A program made the translations under genes and the position numbers. Below, in pieces: positions 9,192-18,291 of a stretch of DNA of 53,158 bases; the first letter of the stretch is position 1; each line of letters starts with the position of its first letter. Below the pieces are notes generated by a model. The model was not told where the DNA came from. It saw only the letters and a list, made by a program, of their open reading frames with translations, and made no database searches. The stretch comes from Bacteroidota bacterium (GTDB lineage: Bacteria > Bacteroidota > Bacteroidia > B-17B0 > Aurantibacillaceae). The stretch is taken from assembly GCA_018267475.1 (NCBI GenBank), contig JAFDYI010000019.1:1-53158 (forward strand). The letters run 5' to 3'.

Positions 9192-11132
9192 ATGAGGCTT
9201 TCTATTGTTATAGTCAATTACAACGTAAAACATTTTGTAGAACAATGTTTACACTCGGTATATCGTGCCTTAAAAGGTATAGAGGCCGAAGTTTACGTGG
9301 TAGATAACAACTCGGTGGACGGAAGCGCCGCCTTAATAAAAGAAAAATTTCCACAAGTACTTTTAATAGAAAACAAAGTAAATACCGGTTTCTCTAAAGC
9401 CAACAACCAAGCCATAAAGCTATGCAAAGGCAAGTACATACTGCTTTTAAACCCCGATACCGTAGTGCAAGAAGATACCTTTACTAAAATCATTTCTTTT
9501 ATGGACGAGCACCCCGAAGCAGGCGCACTGGGTGTAAAAATGGTAGATGGAAAAGGAAATTTTTTACCCGAATCGAAAAGAGGATTGCCCACACCCAACG
9601 TAGCTTTTTACAAAATTTTTGGACTTGCCGCCCTGTTTCCAAAATCAAAACGCTTTGGCAAATACCACCTTAGTTACCTGGATAAAAACACGATTCATAG
9701 TGTAGATGTACTAAGCGGCGCTTTTATGCTATTGCGTGCTCAAGCACTATCCGTATGTGGGCTTTTGGACGAAGAATATTTTATGTACGGCGAGGATATT
9801 GACCTATCTTATAGAATTATACTAAACGGATACAAAAACTATTATTACCCGCTTACTACTATCATTCATTACAAAGGCGAGAGCACCAAAAAAAGCAGCA
9901 TCAACTACGTGCTTGTTTTTTACAAAGCCATGGCCATTTTTGCCCGAAAACATTTTTCACAAAACAGAGCTCGTTTTTTTTCTATCCTTATTCATTTTGC
10001 TATTTATTTACGTGCTTCAGCTTCTATTGTATGGCGTATGACCAAGCAAATGGCACTACCGGTCGTTGATTTTGCTACCATTTTTTTAGGCTTATTTTTA
10101 GTGAAATTTTTTTACGAAAAACAAAAGTTTTCAGAAGGAGGAGGTGCCTATACCGAAGCTTTGGTGTTGCGTGCTTTTTTAGCCTATTCTTTTATTTGGG
10201 TACTTAGTATTTTTTTAAACGGCGGTTACGACAAACCCATACGCCTTCGTACTCTTTTTCAAGGGCTATTGGTAGGTACGGCTTTTATTTTAATAGGATA
10301 CGCACTGCTGCCCGAAACATACCGGTTTTCAAGAGCCATTATTTTACTGGGCGCTGCTGCTACCTTGATAGAACTGCTAGTGCTTAGGGGCTTGCTGCAT
10401 GTTTTAAAAATAAAAGGCTTTATATTAAATCAAAACAATACCAAGCGTATAGCCGTAGTAGGCGATGCCGATGAATACGAGCGAGTAACAAACCTACTGA
10501 AAGAAACAGCTGTAAAACCGGCCTTTACAGGCTTTGTAAGCATTTCAGAAAACAACCAAAATCAATTAGGTACTATTGAGCAACTAAACGAAATTATTAA
10601 AATACACCATATACAAGAACTTATTTTTTGTTCTAAAAACATTTCATCGCAACACATTATACACTATATGTTGCAACTGGTAGATACCCCTATCGATTTT
10701 AAAATAGCCCCTCCCGAAAGCCTCTCTATTATTGGCAGCAACAGCATTGATACGGCCGGCGATTTATACGTGATTGATTTTAACTCTATAGCCAAGCCCC
10801 ATAACAAACGAAAAAAAAGAATCTTAGATGTTTTTGTCTCCTTGCTTTTATTGATTTTTAGCCCGGTGCTGATATTTTTTCAAAAGGATAAAAAGAAATT
10901 TATTTCTAATGTTTTTTTGGTTTTAATAGGGATCAAAACATGGGTTGGTTACGAAACCAAAAAGGCACCTTGGCTTCCTAATATAAAAAAAGCCGTACTA
11001 TCTCCACGCCAACCAATTGCTTCAACCGATGAGGCCTATCTGCAAAAAATAGATGCGGCCTACGCTAAAAACTACCGCATAGAAAACGACTTAAAAATAG
11101 TCGGCAAAAATATTTTTTCATTAGATATTTGA
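9192..11132 (+). CDS. GT2 glycosyltransferase fused to a degenerate polyprenyl-phosphate sugar-transferase-like half
   Basis: 646 aa. Residues 1-255 are a GT-A glycosyltransferase of family 2, rhamnosyltransferase-like: IVIVNYN at 5-11, DNNSVDGS at 38-45, NTGFSKANN, LLLNPDT (nucleotide-sugar site) and EEYFMYGEDIDLSYRI. Residues about 262-410 contain five or so membrane segments. Residues about 420-530 (RIAVVGDADEYE... EELIFC-like segment) resemble the CoA-binding-like domain found in WbaP/WcaJ-type phosphoglycosyl transferases. The last 110 residues begin KRILDVFVSLLLLIFSPVL and end DLKIVGKNIF, recalling the edges of a bacterial sugar-transferase domain, but the catalytic middle seems missing. 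It probably transfers a sugar in envelope polysaccharide synthesis at the inner membrane. TACCTTTA at 9175-9182 may be its -7 box. Confidence 0.8.
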   Translation: MRLSIVIVNYNVKHFVEQCLHSVYRALKGIEAEVYVVDNNSVDGSAALIKEKFPQVLLIENKVNTGFSKANNQAIKLCKGKYILLLNPDTVVQEDTFTKIISFMDEHPEAGALGVKMVDGKGNFLPESKRGLPTPNVAFYKIFGLAALFPKSKRFGKYHLSYLDKNTIHSVDVLSGAFMLLRAQALSVCGLLDEEYFMYGEDIDLSYRIILNGYKNYYYPLTTIIHYKGESTKKSSINYVLVFYKAMAIFARKHFSQNRARFFSILIHFAIYLRASASIVWRMTKQMALPVVDFATIFLGLFLVKFFYEKQKFSEGGGAYTEALVLRAFLAYSFIWVLSIFLNGGYDKPIRLRTLFQGLLVGTAFILIGYALLPETYRFSRAIILLGAAATLIELLVLRGLLHVLKIKGFILNQNNTKRIAVVGDADEYERVTNLLKETAVKPAFTGFVSISENNQNQLGTIEQLNEIIKIHHIQELIFCSKNISSQHIIHYMLQLVDTPIDFKIAPPESLSIIGSNSIDTAGDLYVIDFNSIAKPHNKRKKRILDVFVSLLLLIFSPVLIFFQKDKKKFISNVFLVLIGIKTWVGYETKKAPWLPNIKKAVLSPRQPIASTDEAYLQKIDAAYAKNYRIENDLKIVGKNIFSLDI

Positions 11133-11160
11133 ATTTTAACAACATTTAACGTTTAAATGT

Positions 11161-11189
11161 TTTGTAGCGGCATAGTATTTGTAACTTTG
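11161..11189 (+). promoter_or_regulatory. Promoter TTTG - 17 bp - TAACTTTG for the 68-aa exported peptide
   Basis: TTTG at 11161-11164 and TAACTTTG at 11182-11189 are separated by 17 bp and match the phylum consensus. The start codon at 11268 gives a leader of about 70 nt, unusually long for this window. This promoter position argues against an upstream TTT/ATG start at 11157. Confidence 0.7.
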
Positions 11190-11267
11190 TTGTACTGTTG
11201 TGTACGCCAACAGCAAAAAAAAAATACAGCCTGCGCGTACCGGGCAAAAATAAAAAACAAAAAAAAC

Positions 11268-11474
11268 ATGAAAAAAGTAATTTTAACAGTGGCTGCTTTC
11301 TTATTAGTAGGTGGCTTAACTATGAACGCTCAACAAGAACCTAAAAAAGCTGCTGAGAAAAAAGAACACAAAGAAGAAGGTAAAAAAGAAGGCGAGCACA
11401 AAGAAAAAGCAGAACACAAAGGCGAGCATAAAGGCGAGCACGAAACAAAAAAAGAAAGCGCTCCTAAAAAATAG
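11268..11474 (+). CDS. Exported 68-aa Lys/Glu/His-rich peptide
   Basis: The start chosen is ATG at 11268, not the in-frame ATG at 11157, because MKKVILTVAAFLLVGGLTMNA is a clean signal peptide and the promoter lies between the two. The mature peptide of about 47 residues is almost entirely Lys, Glu, His, Gly and Ala, with short imperfect repeats of (H)KGEHKGEHE and KKE(H/G). No aromatic residue or Cys is present, so it is probably disordered. His clusters spaced every three or four residues could bind metal ions, or the peptide could act as a charge buffer or envelope filler; function is unknown. It has its own promoter and a strong terminator, so it is a stand-alone transcript. Confidence 0.75.
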   Translation: MKKVILTVAAFLLVGGLTMNAQQEPKKAAEKKEHKEEGKKEGEHKEKAEHKGEHKGEHETKKESAPKK

Positions 11475-11490
11475 TAGTGTAACTCTTAAT

Positions 11491-11521
11491 AAAAAAACCT
11501 CCTTTTTAAGGAGGTTTTTTT
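11491..11521. terminator. Bidirectional intrinsic terminator
   Basis: AACCTCC (11496-11502) and GGAGGTT (11510-11516) form a perfect stem, flanked by seven A on the left and six T on the right. It can therefore end both the plus-strand 68-aa gene and the convergent minus-strand ABC ATPase gene, whose stop is 6 bp away. Confidence 0.9.
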
Positions 11522-11526
11522 ATGCT

Positions 11527-12180
11527 CTAATTTTGCAGGGCTCCATCTTGCATCACAAATTGGCGGTCGCTCATTTGTGCTAAATCTTGATTATGCGTAA
11601 CAATGACAAAAGTTTGCTGCAGTTTCTCTCTTAACTCAAAAAACAATTGATGTAAGTGCGTCGCATTATGCGTATCTAAATTACCAGAAGGCTCATCAGC
11701 CAGTACTACGGCCGGTTTATTGATAAGCGCCCGAGCTACTGCCACACGCTGTTGTTCGCCTCCCGACAACTCGCTGGGTTTATGCTGCGCGCGCTGGGCA
11801 ACACCCAATAGTTCCAACAATTCAAGCGCTCTTGTACTGGCCTCTTTTTTTGAAACACCGGCTATAAGAGCAGGCAAGCATACATTTTCTATCGCTGTAA
11901 ATTCAGGAAGTAAATGATGAAATTGAAATACAAAGCCTATATTTTTATTTCTAAAAGCCGAAAGTTTTTTATCGTTTAATGCGCTTACCTCTACTCCGTT
12001 AATAAAAATTTTCCCACTGCTTGGCGTATCCAAAGTGCCCATAAGTTGCAGCAGTGTTGTTTTTCCTGCACCCGAAGCGCCTATAATAGCTACCACTTCG
12101 GCTTTTTGTATTTGCAACGACACGTTTTTTAGTACCTGCAAATCACCATAAAATTTAGATATATTCTCAACCGTAATCAT
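11527..12180 (-). CDS. lolD: ABC transporter ATPase of the LolD/MacB type
   Basis: A 217-aa ATPase. Walker A is GASGAGKTT at 34-42, the Q-loop follows in FVFQFHHLL, the signature is LSGGEQQ at 137-143, and Walker B is [12 protein letters not shown] at 157-168, with the switch His in IVTHNQ. The GNLD ending of Walker B and the PEFTAIENV segment are typical of the LolD/MacB/FtsE subgroup, so it likely energises lipoprotein release from the inner membrane together with LolC/E-type permeases, which are not adjacent. Its ATG overlaps the queE stop by one base (TAATG), implying translational coupling. Assigning it to Lol rather than to another MacB-type exporter is an inference. Confidence 0.85.
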   Translation of the reverse strand: MITVENISKFYGDLQVLKNVSLQIQKAEVVAIIGASGAGKTTLLQLMGTLDTPSSGKIFINGVEVSALNDKKLSAFRNKNIGFVFQFHHLLPEFTAIENVCLPALIAGVSKKEASTRALELLELLGVAQRAQHKPSELSGGEQQRVAVARALINKPAVVLADEPSGNLDTHNATHLHQLFFELREKLQQTFVIVTHNQDLAQMSDRQFVMQDGALQN

Positions 12181-12848
12181 TAGGGAATGTGTATGTATTT
12201 ATGAGTTTGTAACGACACCATCCACTTGGGATGCTGCTTTACGTAGGCTACCAACAAAGGCGTTATTTCTTCTCGTTTACTCCATTCGGGTTGCAAAAAT
12301 AAATAGCACGAGGCCGATACTTTACTCGCTTCTTCTTCTGCCCAAACAAAATCATGTTTGTTGTGTATAATTATTTTTAGTTCGTGGGCATGAGCATAAT
12401 TTTCAGGTAGCGGTTTTTTTGTTTTTTTAGGAGAAAGGCAAACCCAATCCCATGTTCCGGAAAAGGCATAAGCCCCCGAAGTTTCTATAAAAGTTCCCAC
12501 TCCTTGTTGTTTTAGTTGCCGAGTAAGTTCCGTAAGATTGTACATAAAAGGCTCCCCGCCGGTAACTACCACCGCTTTTGCAGATTCGCTTAATACATTT
12601 TGTACTATTTGCCGGGTAGGAGTAAGCGGGTGTATAGAGGCGTCCCAACTTTCTTTTACATCGCACCAATGGCAGCCCACGTCGCAGCCTCCTACTCGAA
12701 TAAAATAGGCTGCTTTTCCGGTATTATAGCCTTCGCCTTGTATGGTATAAAAGGCCTCCATAAGAGGTAACAATTTTCCTTCATCAAGTAAAACTTGATC
12801 TTGTGGCACGATGTTTTTGGTACTATACACGATGCGTAAAAGTACCAT
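12180..12848 (-). CDS. queE: 7-carboxy-7-deazaguanine synthase (radical SAM)
   Basis: A 222-aa radical-SAM enzyme converting 6-carboxy-tetrahydropterin to 7-carboxy-7-deazaguanine in queuosine biosynthesis. [10 protein letters not shown] (residues 31-40) is the family's N-terminal signature. The cluster cysteines are C55, C59 and C62 in [10 protein letters not shown] (CX3CX2C), and [11 protein letters not shown] follows. The first gene of a pair with lolD, overlapping it by one base. No other queuosine gene is in the window. The start at 12848 gives a 30-residue lead before the signature; a shorter start at Met30 is possible. Confidence 0.92.
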   Translation of the reverse strand: MVLLRIVYSTKNIVPQDQVLLDEGKLLPLMEAFYTIQGEGYNTGKAAYFIRVGGCDVGCHWCDVKESWDASIHPLTPTRQIVQNVLSESAKAVVVTGGEPFMYNLTELTRQLKQQGVGTFIETSGAYAFSGTWDWVCLSPKKTKKPLPENYAHAHELKIIIHNKHDFVWAEEEASKVSASCYLFLQPEWSKREEITPLLVAYVKQHPKWMVSLQTHKYIHIP

Positions 12849-12923
12849 TTTATTTTTTTAAAAAAAGATTAAAACGTTCATTTCTTTTCATAAGTAAAAA
12901 AATGTTTTTTTAGAGAGAATATG

Positions 12924-12943
12924 TATTTTCGGGAGGCTTTTTT
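12924..12943 (+). promoter_or_regulatory. mutS -7 variant TATTTTCG and an unusual Shine-Dalgarno-like GGGAGG
   Basis: TATTTTCG (12924-12931) fits TAnnTTCG. It is followed by GGGAGG (12931-12936), seven bases before the mutS ATG. Purine-rich ribosome sites are rare elsewhere in this window. If the -7 box is used, the first transcribed base would fall near or inside GGGAGG. Confidence 0.35.
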
Positions 12944-15580
12944 ATGGCAAAAAAAACAGATATAGATTCACCCAAAGAAACGCCTTTAATGCGGCAATAC
13001 AACGAAATTAAGGCACAGTATGCCGATGCGTTGCTTCTTTTTCGTATGGGTGATTTTTACGAAACCTTTGGCAGCGATGCGGTAAAAGCCGCATCTGTAC
13101 TGGGCATTACCCTTACCAAGCGTGCGCACGGGGCTGCATCTGAGGTAGAGTTGGCCGGGTTTCCGCATCATTCTTTAGAAAGTTACTTACCTAAATTAGT
13201 ACGTGCCGGCTATCGTGTGGCCATCTGCGACCAATTAGAAGATCCTAAATTTGCTAAAACGATTGTGAAAAGAGGCGTTACCGAATTGGTAACACCAGGC
13301 TTGGCTTACAGCGAAAAAATTTTAGACCATCAAAGCAATAATTTTTTATGCAGTCTTCATTTTGAAAAAGAATTATTGGGGGTAGCGCTCTTAGATATTT
13401 CTACCGGAGAGTTTTTAGTAGCCCAAGGTGCAGCCGCTTACATAGAAAAAATAATTCACAAGTTTAGTCCCAATGAAATTTTATTTGAGCGCAATAAACG
13501 CAGTCAGGTTTTAGATTTGCTGGGCGACAAATACTATATATACGGCATAGATGATTGGGCTTTTTCTTTTGATTACGGACACGAATCTTTATTAAAACAT
13601 TTTCAAACTTCTTCTTTAAAAGGTTTTGGAGTTGATGAAATGCAGGCAGCCATTGCCGGCTGTGGCGCTCTTTTATATTACTTGCAACAAACCAAGCACG
13701 ATAAACTCAAGCATATCACTTCGGTAAAACGCATTCAGGAAAATGAGTTTGTGTGGTTAGATAAATTTACATTTCGTAATTTAGAACTGGTTTATCCGCT
13801 GCATGAAAACGGGAAATCGTTGTTTGATGTAATACATGCGGCTGTTACTCCTATGGGTACGCGCCTGCTAAAACGCTGGATAGCCATGCCGCTAAAAAAC
13901 ACCAACCACATCAACAAACGTTTGGATTGTATTTCGTTTTTTATACAACAACACGAGTTTTCTGACACCTTGCACACTTTATTAAGCCGCTTAGGCGATT
14001 TAGAACGTTTGGTATCAAAAGCGGCTGCTATGCGCATAAACCCCAGAGAATTGGTGCAGTTAAAACACTCTATCGCCCTTGCCGAAAGCATTAAGCAAGA
14101 ACTAAAAAGCAACAGCCGCCCCTTTCTTGAAGACATCATTAACGGCTTGTATAATTGCAACGAATTAAAAGAAAAACTAGAAGCCTTGAACGAAGAAGCC
14201 CCCATAACCCTTGCCAAAGGAAAGGTGCTGGCAGAAGGGGTGCATGCCGAGCTAGACGAGTTGCGACAAATAACCTATTTGGGTAAAGAGTATCTTTTAA
14301 AAATTCAGCAACGCGAGATAGAGCGCACCGGTATTTCTTCTTTAAAAATTTCCTACAACAATGTGTTTGGTTATTACCTGGAAGTAACACACGCTCATAA
14401 AGACAAAGTACCAACAGATTGGATACGCAAACAAACCCTTACCAATGCCGAGCGCTACATTACCCCCGAACTAAAACAATACGAAGAAAAAATTTTAGGT
14501 GCCGAAGAAAAAATAGTAGCTCTTGAAACCCGTTTATTTGAAGATTTGGTGCAACAAGTAGCTCCATACACCGGCCCTATTCAACAAAATGCGGCGCTTT
14601 TGGCTCAACTAGATTGCTTATTGGGCTTAGCCTTGGTGGCAAAAACCAATCAATACACCCGCCCCGAAATAAACGAAGGCTTTGCCATCAACATACAAGA
14701 AGGACGACACCCCGTAATAGAAAAACAATTACCCTTAGGCGAAGAATATGTAAGCAATTCTGTTTTTTTAGATAACGAAATGCAACAAATCATGATGATT
14801 ACCGGCCCCAACATGAGTGGTAAATCGGCTTTGCTGCGACAAACCGCACTGATCGTGCTATTAGCACAAATGGGTTCTTTTGTGCCTGCGCAAGCGGCCT
14901 CTATTGGCTTGGTAGATACGGTTTATACGCGGGTGGGCGCCTCAGACAACATCTCTTCGGGCGAGAGTACTTTTATGGTAGAGATGAACGAAACGGCTCG
15001 CATCTTAAATAACCTAAGCAACCGAAGTCTTATTCTGTTAGATGAGATAGGCCGAGGTACCGCCACCTACGACGGTATTTCTATTGCATGGGCTATTGCC
15101 GAGTACCTTCATCAAAACTCGCAGCACCGAGCCAAAACCTTGTTTGCCACTCATTACCACGAACTAAATGAGATGGCTCCATTTTTTCCGCGTATAAAAA
15201 ACTACCACGTTACCATAAAAGAACTAAAAAATAAAATTGTATTTATGCGCAAACTGGCGCAAGGAGGCAGCGAGCACAGCTTCGGTATTCATGTTGCTAA
15301 AATGGCGGGTATGCCGCAAGATGTGATAGAACGAGCCGAAGAGATTTTAAAACGGTTAGAGAAACAACACGAATTAGAACCTGAACAAACTTTAGTCAAT
15401 GCCGAGGGTAAACTCATTAAAAAAACCTCAGGGAGTGAATATCAATTAAGCTTTTTTCAATTAGACGACCCTATTTTAGAGCAAATAAAAAACGAGCTTG
15501 TAAAAACCGACATCAACACCCTTACCCCGGTAGAAGCCCTTTTAAAATTAAACGAAATAAAAAAACTGCTGGGTAAGTAA
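12944..15580 (+). CDS. mutS: DNA mismatch repair protein MutS
   Basis: An 878-aa ATPase that binds mismatches and starts repair. The mismatch-binding Phe-X-Glu is F38-Y39-E40 in FRMGDFYETFG. The core, lever and clamp domains follow. Walker A is TGPNMSGKS at 620-628 and Walker B is ILLDEIGRGTATYDG, followed by FATHYHEL. A C-terminal helix-rich tail ends the protein. Length is normal for MutS1. It starts at ATG 12944, the only start that gives the standard N-terminus PLMRQYNEIK. It is divergent from queE with about 95 bp between. Confidence 0.98.
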   Translation: MAKKTDIDSPKETPLMRQYNEIKAQYADALLLFRMGDFYETFGSDAVKAASVLGITLTKRAHGAASEVELAGFPHHSLESYLPKLVRAGYRVAICDQLEDPKFAKTIVKRGVTELVTPGLAYSEKILDHQSNNFLCSLHFEKELLGVALLDISTGEFLVAQGAAAYIEKIIHKFSPNEILFERNKRSQVLDLLGDKYYIYGIDDWAFSFDYGHESLLKHFQTSSLKGFGVDEMQAAIAGCGALLYYLQQTKHDKLKHITSVKRIQENEFVWLDKFTFRNLELVYPLHENGKSLFDVIHAAVTPMGTRLLKRWIAMPLKNTNHINKRLDCISFFIQQHEFSDTLHTLLSRLGDLERLVSKAAAMRINPRELVQLKHSIALAESIKQELKSNSRPFLEDIINGLYNCNELKEKLEALNEEAPITLAKGKVLAEGVHAELDELRQITYLGKEYLLKIQQREIERTGISSLKISYNNVFGYYLEVTHAHKDKVPTDWIRKQTLTNAERYITPELKQYEEKILGAEEKIVALETRLFEDLVQQVAPYTGPIQQNAALLAQLDCLLGLALVAKTNQYTRPEINEGFAINIQEGRHPVIEKQLPLGEEYVSNSVFLDNEMQQIMMITGPNMSGKSALLRQTALIVLLAQMGSFVPAQAASIGLVDTVYTRVGASDNISSGESTFMVEMNETARILNNLSNRSLILLDEIGRGTATYDGISIAWAIAEYLHQNSQHRAKTLFATHYHELNEMAPFFPRIKNYHVTIKELKNKIVFMRKLAQGGSEHSFGIHVAKMAGMPQDVIERAEEILKRLEKQHELEPEQTLVNAEGKLIKKTSGSEYQLSFFQLDDPILEQIKNELVKTDINTLTPVEALLKLNEIKKLLGK

Positions 15581-15669
15581 ACGCTTAGCGCCGTTGGCTT
15601 TTATTTTTTAACCTCGACTGAACGGGTAAGAAACATCGCTTTTCCTTTTTTTCAGTTGAATTGTATAGT

Positions 15670-15782
15670 TAACTTGTAACCATTACCAGTATAAGACTGA
15701 AACTTCACTAATACAGCGGTAACAAGTTTGCCAAAAAACAAACTTGTTACCATTATCAAATAAGACCGGAACTCCACTAATT
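15670..15782. repeat. Two-copy direct repeat with a perfect 13-bp inverted repeat, mutS-recQ junction
   Basis: A segment of about 42 bp starting AACTTGTAACCATTACC (15670-15712) recurs as AACTTGTTACCATTATC (15741-15782), with about 80 percent identity along its length. The second copy runs into the recQ stop codon. In addition GGTAACAAGTTTG (15718-15730) and CAAACTTGTTACC (15739-15751) form a perfect 13-bp stem with an 8-base loop. No T-run follows on either side, so it is not a standard terminator. The remainder of the 196-bp gap (15581-15776) has no gene. Confidence 0.75.
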
Positions 15783-17996
15783 AGCGTACTCGCTAAAGAA
15801 ACGGATGCGCATTAAGCGAATTTCTTCTTCGGTAAAATCATCTCCTCCAAGTTCTTTTAAAGCGGCATCAATAGAGTCGTTTTCTGATTCGCGAAAATAC
15901 TCAATGGCTTCATCTTGTTTTTCTATATCCATTATTTCATCTAAGTAATAGCGGATGTTCAACTTCGTTCCTGAGAACACAATCGTTTCCATTTCGCGCA
16001 ATAAATCTTCAAAGCTCAGTAGTTTAGATTTAGCGATGCTTTCTAAGTTAATTCTTCTATCTACGTTTTGAATAATATAAATTTTATTGCTGGTTTTGTT
16101 TGCCACCGATTTGATTAGCATATCCATCGGGCGGTCAATCTCATTTTCTTCTACGTGTTTTTTTATCAGGGCAACGATAGAAGCTCCAAATTTAGTAGCC
16201 TTTCCTTGTCCAACCCCGGTAATGCGGGTAAGCTCTTCTATGGTAGTAGGGTATTGTATAGACATTTCTTCTAAAGAAGGATCGGAGAATACAGCGTAAG
16301 GAGGTAATTTGTGTTTGGTAGAAAGTTTTTTCACCTCGGCTTTTAACATGTTAAAGAGGGCTTGGTCTAAGGCGCCCGCTCCTTTGCCCACCGAAGCTAC
16401 TATAGCATCGTCGCCTTCGGTATCGTCGTAATCATGATCGCGACTAATCATAATAGAATATGGTTTTTTAAGGTAGGCTTTTCCTTTATCGCTTACTTTT
16501 AATAAGCCGTAGTTTTCTATATCTTTGGTAAGCAATCCGTTTACCAGTGCCTGGCGGAACACGGCGCTCCAATAACGATCGTCTTTATCATCGGTGCAAC
16601 CTTCGCCAAACACTTCTAAATCGTTGTGTTTATAGGTTTTTCCGGTAGAGGTTAAAAGCCCCATCAACGCATTGATTACATCTTTGGTTTTATGTTTTTC
16701 TTTTACTGCCAATACTGCTTCTATAGCTAAAGCTACATCTGCTTTTCCTTCTACTTTTTGTTTTGGATGGCGGCAGTTGTCGCACATGGTATCGCATTTT
16801 TTTTCATCAAAATCTTCGCCAAAATAATGGAGTAAAAAAGTACGGCGGCAGGCGGTTGTTTCAGCAAAAGAAACGGTTTCGTTTAGCAATGCTTTTCCTA
16901 TTTCTACTTCGGCTACGGGTTTTCCTTTTAAAAATTTTTCTAGCTTCACAATATCATCGTAGCTGTAAAAAGTAACGCAGTTTCCTTCACCTCCATCACG
17001 GCCGGCTCTTCCGGTTTCTTGGTAATAGCTTTCTAATGATTTGGGGATATCGTGATGCACCACAAAGCGTACATCGGGTTTATCTATACCCATACCAAAG
17101 GCTATGGTGGCTACAATAACGCTGATGTCTTCCATCAAAAATCCGTCTTGCACTTTGGCGCGCTCTTTAGCATCCATACCGGCATGATAGGGGGCTGCCT
17201 TAACGCCATTTACCTTTAAAAGTTCGGCAATTTCTTCTACTTTTTTACGACTTAAGCAATATACAATACCCGACTTGCCGGCGTTTTGCTTAACGTATTT
17301 AATAATTTCTTTGGTAACGTTGTTTTTAGGGCGAATATCGTAGTATAGATTTCCTCTGTTAAATGAAGATTTAAACAGGCGTGCATCTTGCATTCCTAAA
17401 TTTTTTTGAATATCTAATTGTACTTTTGGTGTAGCAGTAGCGGTAAGCGCAATAACCGGAATGTTTTTTTTCATTCGTTTGCCTACCTTATCTATAATAG
17501 GGCGCAGGCGGCGGTATTCCGGTCTAAAATCGTGCCCCCACTCCGAAATACAATGCGCCTCATCAATGGCAAAAAACGATACATTGAACTCGGTAAAAAA
17601 CTTGATATTATCTTCTTTGGTAAGGGTTTCGGGTGCTACATACAAAAGTTTGGTTTTACCGGCCAACACGTCTTTTTTTACTTGAGTAATATCGGCTTTA
17701 TTAAGCGATGAGTTTAAAAAGTGTGCAATACCCGTTTCGTTGCTAAAACCACGAATGGCGTCCACCTGGTTTTTCATTAAAGCTATTAAAGGCGACACGA
17801 TAATGGCGGTACCCTCGCTAATGATAGCCGGCAACTGGTAGCATAAAGACTTACCCCCGCCCGTAGGCATAATAACAAACGTGTCTGTTCCGTCTAAAAG
17901 GCTATTGATAATTTTTTCTTGATTTCCTTTAAATTTTTCAAATCCGAAGATTTTTTTTAAGGTTCCTTGCAGGGATAGTTCCAGTGTTTCTGCCAT
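15777..17996 (-). CDS. recQ: ATP-dependent DNA helicase RecQ
   Basis: A 739-aa 3'-5' helicase for recombination and fork repair. Walker A PTGGGKS is at 45-51, DEAH at 145-148, and the helicase C domain holds GRAGRDGG. The zinc-binding RQC part has CRR, then CDTMCDNC. The HRDC domain is around residues 540-625, with YAVFSDPSLEEM and TGVGQGKATKFG. A C-terminal tail of roughly 110 acidic residues follows; it is longer than in E. coli RecQ (about 610 aa) and ends near FFSEYAN. ATG at 17996. Divergent from the LysE-type gene and convergent with mutS. Confidence 0.96.
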   Translation of the reverse strand: MAETLELSLQGTLKKIFGFEKFKGNQEKIINSLLDGTDTFVIMPTGGGKSLCYQLPAIISEGTAIIVSPLIALMKNQVDAIRGFSNETGIAHFLNSSLNKADITQVKKDVLAGKTKLLYVAPETLTKEDNIKFFTEFNVSFFAIDEAHCISEWGHDFRPEYRRLRPIIDKVGKRMKKNIPVIALTATATPKVQLDIQKNLGMQDARLFKSSFNRGNLYYDIRPKNNVTKEIIKYVKQNAGKSGIVYCLSRKKVEEIAELLKVNGVKAAPYHAGMDAKERAKVQDGFLMEDISVIVATIAFGMGIDKPDVRFVVHHDIPKSLESYYQETGRAGRDGGEGNCVTFYSYDDIVKLEKFLKGKPVAEVEIGKALLNETVSFAETTACRRTFLLHYFGEDFDEKKCDTMCDNCRHPKQKVEGKADVALAIEAVLAVKEKHKTKDVINALMGLLTSTGKTYKHNDLEVFGEGCTDDKDDRYWSAVFRQALVNGLLTKDIENYGLLKVSDKGKAYLKKPYSIMISRDHDYDDTEGDDAIVASVGKGAGALDQALFNMLKAEVKKLSTKHKLPPYAVFSDPSLEEMSIQYPTTIEELTRITGVGQGKATKFGASIVALIKKHVEENEIDRPMDMLIKSVANKTSNKIYIIQNVDRRINLESIAKSKLLSFEDLLREMETIVFSGTKLNIRYYLDEIMDIEKQDEAIEYFRESENDSIDAALKELGGDDFTEEEIRLMRIRFFSEYAN

Positions 17997-18280
17997 GGTA
18001 TTTTATATTAAATGTGTGTTTAAATAAATGTATCTATTAGCTTGTTTCTTTTTCATTCGCAAAGTAAAATTAGTATTATTTTTTTACTACGCAAGTATCA
18101 AAACGAAAAAAAAAAGAAAAAATTATACGAATGGGGTAATTTTAACGATGAACAAATAAAAGGGATATATTATGCGCGCATAATAGTTTCGTTTTTTAAC
18201 ACTTGCTTTTGCCTAATTAGGTGCCAAATACCCGTTTTTTTATGACTTGTACAAAAGTTATGCAATACCGTTGCTATTAG

Positions 18281-18288
18281 TATATTTG
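18281..18288 (+). promoter_or_regulatory. -7 box TATATTTG immediately before the LysE-type gene
   Basis: A full TAnnTTTG match ends 3 nt before the ATG at 18292, so transcription from it would begin at or next to the start codon. A TAGTTTCG at 18184-18191 could be an alternative box further up. Otherwise the 295-bp gap 17997-18291 is AT-rich and holds nothing else I recognise. Confidence 0.45.
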
Positions 18289-18291
18289 CGT

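Noticed and set aside
11157-11267. In-frame N-terminal extension of the 68-aa peptide from ATG 11157
   Set aside because: A promoter with both elements lies inside it, and the signal peptide begins at 11268.
18042-18245. Possible 67-codon gene between recQ and the LysE-type gene
   Set aside because: Low-complexity Lys/Phe-rich sequence in AT-rich intergenic DNA with no promoter, domain or signal.
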